Shown in pieces: positions 32,301-33,671 of a stretch of 33,671 nt of DNA. The notes below the pieces were generated by a model. It was not told the DNA's origin. It ran no database searches and saw only the letters and a program-made list of their open reading frames with translations. Within the stretch, counting starts at the first letter, position 1; every line of letters begins with the position of its first letter. The translations under genes and the position numbers were made by a program. Origin of the DNA: Pseudomonadota bacterium (GTDB taxonomy: Bacteria; Pseudomonadota; Gammaproteobacteria; Berkiellales; Berkiellaceae). The stretch spans positions 1 to 33,671 of the forward strand of contig JAFECS010000046.1 of assembly GCA_018241965.1 (NCBI GenBank), given 5' to 3'.

Positions 32301-33404
32301 TTTGCATATTGGCTTCAAAGATCCCAACTAAAAAATGATCTTGATCCTGGTTTTGACTATCAAGTAGACGTGTTGAAGCTTTCTAGGGCTGAAATTGAAC
32401 AGATACGGGCTAACGCGATAGACGAATTAAAAAGAATAAAAATAGCAATGGTAGATGAAGAGCCATGCCAAGGGCTTTTTGATGCTGGAGAAAATGAGCA
32501 ATTTGTCACGATGGGAACAACTCCAGATCATGTGCTGGATCTGCCGTTAGATGCCATGAGTTTGTATCATGTCGATGGCCCAAAACCAGCCAATCAAGTA
32601 GCGCAAGGCATCAATGCTGAACGTATGTTGGAAAAAATGCATGATATTGTTTCATGCAGAACATTTGATTTGTCAAGAAATAATTGTTCTAGAACCTCTT
32701 TAGATATTTTAGAGGCGGGAGCAGATCCTACGCTTCGTGATGTATTTGCAGTTAAAGCTTATGGTGGTTTAGAAACACCTCAAATGGTATATAGCGACAC
32801 GCTTGCCTACCAACATAGAATGCATCACGAGGACCCAAGATCCACTGTCACCGCTGTGAGCGATACCATTGCAAGATATAGCCCCTTTAATTTTATTGAA
32901 CGCATGTCAGCACAAGCTATTGCTGATGCGGCAGTAGAACCAAGTGTTGCCTCTTTGTCTAAAGCCGCATTAGCAGTTGTTGGTGTTTCCATAGGAATGG
33001 CAGGACAAGCTCCCAGAAGAGCTTTGAATTGGGCTTTTGGGGGAAGTGAACCATCTTCGCCCCCCCCTTCACCGACGAGTGTTCAAGAACAATTCTTTGA
33101 AAAAGATGAAAGCGTAAAACAAATGGAAGAATGCATCGTATATATTCATGCTTACACTCCTCAACAAGCCATCAAAGTATGGGAAAAACAATTAAACGAG
33201 CATACAGGTGACAATAAAATTCCGTTCTTATCCGCGTCAACGAATGCTTTGTTTGACAATCTACCACAGGATCAAAAAATTACTTTGATTCAGCAGTATC
33301 AACAATTACAAAAAAGAAGTCTTGATAAAATGAGGGAAATGCAAGCAAATCTCTCACCAACCATAGAACCTGTTATAGGAAGTAAGAATAAGAATAAGCA
33401 ATAA
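29301..33404 (+). CDS. Ankyrin-repeat protein with permuted papain-like His/Cys pair, putative effector
   Basis: A 1367-aa soluble protein. Residues about 40-500 are ankyrin-type helical repeats (HAFQHAIRTGNLEALELLI, SAIYVAAESNNALFLKLFL, DLEWLIKNGSPEIVKIF). From 532, FCGVRVYTYG leads to NVGHAAVTLII with His565. More than 550 residues later comes RTFDLSRNNCSRTSLDILEAGAD with Cys1129. A GH..v strand early and a NNC..fs helix late are the layout of circularly permuted papain-fold enzymes (PPPDE/DeSI desumoylase-like or permuted NlpC/P60 families). The insert between them holds a long coiled coil (about 780-860 and 910-960). A hydrophobic patch (about 1207-1235) and a Pro-rich segment coded by a C8 tract (PSSPPPSP) follow. 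AGGAGA precedes the ATG. The enzyme assignment is inference. Confidence 0.75.
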   Translation: MLEGKKVTIVEADPYEDPKTFMQFVEELTHQPSSVVAQKIKEGLFLHAVKKENLEVLKRILQAQNQSRPIFDIFLRDNNGEHAFQHAIRTGNLEALELLINYCNQQSINFSNVAHEIILRGPESLVIELLDPKNSDLYKRILALPSTHPYSCEELATAGRQELNGAGVVHDESVIRLADLRLKFAHQGKEPSQSEFDQNLKEYILKKNSLRQKEATNTAALFELSRIANEAEIDQVISRFEPELCLEILKTRKDGLNYLHQSAMVNDELQTKIAYKLFEKANSKSSCRQDVMTLLKARILGKSAIYVAAESNNALFLKLFLKPGVPTNNTGPKYCPSALMAAAKNGACDAVIEIILRDKIALYDELFTAKTKDENGLTLAHYLAHFDKTGNAFSALLDHSTIKTAQPFRNIMLLEDKDGNSVFDYLMQNENAEAVLREIVRTMKTWHSGWGLEHIFDINTPRKNKNGLTDLEWLIKNGSPEIVKIFSDNLYEKKYITAASEKIKSLQSKQAHVPKEKDEAKAVDSPQAKSTFCGVRVYTYGTKAQETTGVMHQINTTLWGGNVGHAAVTLIIPADEVGKELIKKYCLDPAIPYQKQKVVTAKAGKEREVMHEEEVYVINWSWWPRKDGTFYLRSALNLDGLSEREGVHRPMAPEWAQTLGQITRVHGGAIGSTRTNYGTTGMVHVKDNLSDTDKQILILKADIPRKKENLESCEHLLSKLAELVKENIPVMDITSSRYMTQNTKELINTFFPKQFQNLIKDKATLSIEDLRILKSAVASKVNTLKYDHEQDVKKLERLTENKKASYQQIHDQYQLKAQEKEQLEQQYQQDIQSLEEAQKLSDDLALKKEEVENLKNYFMDLLGDLENSDKQELGINLQAAINLDKDLKAFETKDKLDLADISTITSNLHFLLQTLTAEQEKSVISLEDAQEKAEQTKTVLDQTTDDFLKLEREYWPIASQMPTARYQELLAHEEAVTATKGWCYLQLEKNNDDPIELGSDFAYWLQRSQLKNDLDPGFDYQVDVLKLSRAEIEQIRANAIDELKRIKIAMVDEEPCQGLFDAGENEQFVTMGTTPDHVLDLPLDAMSLYHVDGPKPANQVAQGINAERMLEKMHDIVSCRTFDLSRNNCSRTSLDILEAGADPTLRDVFAVKAYGGLETPQMVYSDTLAYQHRMHHEDPRSTVTAVSDTIARYSPFNFIERMSAQAIADAAVEPSVASLSKAALAVVGVSIGMAGQAPRRALNWAFGGSEPSSPPPSPTSVQEQFFEKDESVKQMEECIVYIHAYTPQQAIKVWEKQLNEHTGDNKIPFLSASTNALFDNLPQDQKITLIQQYQQLQKRSLDKMREMQANLSPTIEPVIGSKNKNKQ

Positions 33405-33407
33405 AAA

Positions 33408-33671
33408 TTATGAAATTGCTTTTATTAGTTGCGAAACTGTGATATTTCTTCCGCAAATAAGGATAGCAACCTTTTTATCTTTAAAACGCTCTTTTTCTTT
33501 TAAAAAAGCTGCTAACACAACACCCGCTGAGCCTTCAGTAATCCAGTGTTCTTGCGCAGCAACGATTTGCATAGCCTGTGCAATTTCTTGCTCTGAGACA
33601 AGAATACTTTCATCGATAACTTGCTGACAAATTTCAAATGTAACAGAGCCAGGCTCAACGTTTCCAGCAGT
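33408..33671 (-). CDS. Threonine/serine dehydratase, C-terminal part (5' end outside window)
   Basis: The last 87 codons of a PLP-dependent threonine/serine dehydratase-type protein, read from the minus strand and open to the window edge. Recognisable pieces are TAGNVEPGSVTFEIC (start of the fragment), the EGSAGVVLAAFL motif (family form E-x-[SA]-G/A-a-x-xAA) near the phosphate-binding side, and VAILICGRNI (family form vvvv-CGgNi) close to the C-terminus. The PLP lysine lies upstream, outside the window. It deaminates threonine or serine if active. It is convergent with the 1367-aa gene with 3 bases between stop codons. Confidence 0.88.
   Translation of the reverse strand, partial: TAGNVEPGSVTFEICQQVIDESILVSEQEIAQAMQIVAAQEHWITEGSAGVVLAAFLKEKERFKDKKVAILICGRNITVSQLIKAIS

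Noticed and set aside
33439..33627. 62-codon plus-strand frame at the right end
   Set aside because: It is the antisense shadow of the threonine/serine dehydratase fragment, whose minus-strand frame reads through to the window edge with family motifs.
1..33671. CRISPR arrays, tRNA or rRNA genes, prophage or secretion-system genes
   Set aside because: No regularly spaced direct repeats, no tRNA-like cloverleaf and no recognisable structural RNA or phage/secretion proteins were seen when reading the window by eye.

Overview
The window is AT-rich DNA (composition not computed) from a bacterium. ArgR, MurI, an HtpX-like protease, a RimJ/RimL-type acetyltransferase, a YfcH-like epimerase and a DUF2269 membrane protein suggest a gammaproteobacterium. 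Mixed in are genes of the kind expected in an amoeba- or animal-cell-dwelling member of the Legionellales (Legionella, Coxiella or Berkiella type): a Dot1-like methyltransferase, a tubulin-tyrosine-ligase-like protein, an OTU-like deubiquitinase candidate, two very large ankyrin/coiled-coil proteins (1920 and 1367 aa), a protein with a strong nuclear-localisation-like basic block, and two cytosolic-type GH13 glycosidases without signal peptides. The taxonomic placement is inference; no rRNA or tRNA gene is present to test it.

Layout. 1-1853: an ABC exporter pair (ATPase truncated by the window edge, plus its membrane subunit). 1830-4735: a Dot1-like methyltransferase divergent from a stand-alone MASE1 membrane sensor, then argR, convergent with murI. 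4911-5991: three small plus-strand genes (a secreted cysteine-repeat protein, a secreted DUF3106-like protein, a sigma-region-4-like HTH protein) closed by a clear bidirectional terminator. 5999-6553: a small membrane protein. 6554-7081: a gene-free stretch that holds a nested inverted-repeat element resembling a MITE. 7082-9884: minus-strand TTL-like, GNAT and M48 protease genes. 9990-15752: the 1920-aa coiled-coil/ankyrin-like protein. 15749-18908: a tandem GH13 pair. 19027-21351: a nucleotidyltransferase and the NLS-bearing protein. 21595-23619: a multi-membrane-span unknown. 23568-25194: DUF2269 and saccharopine-dehydrogenase-like genes in one operon. 25263-27038: the OTU-like protein. 27173-28915: a YfcH-like epimerase divergent from a class I glutamine amidotransferase. 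29013-33404: a small basic protein, then the 1367-aa ankyrin protein with a split, permuted papain-like His/Cys pair. 33408-33671: the C-terminal end of a threonine/serine dehydratase.

The most notable theme is the density of predicted host-directed enzymes, covering histone or protein methylation, tubulin-type ligation, ubiquitin or ubiquitin-like cleavage, glycogen or glucan chemistry, and nuclear targeting, scattered between housekeeping genes. No secretion-system gene lies in the window, so export of these proteins is inferred. Several convergent gene pairs overlap at their 3' ends and leave no room for terminators.
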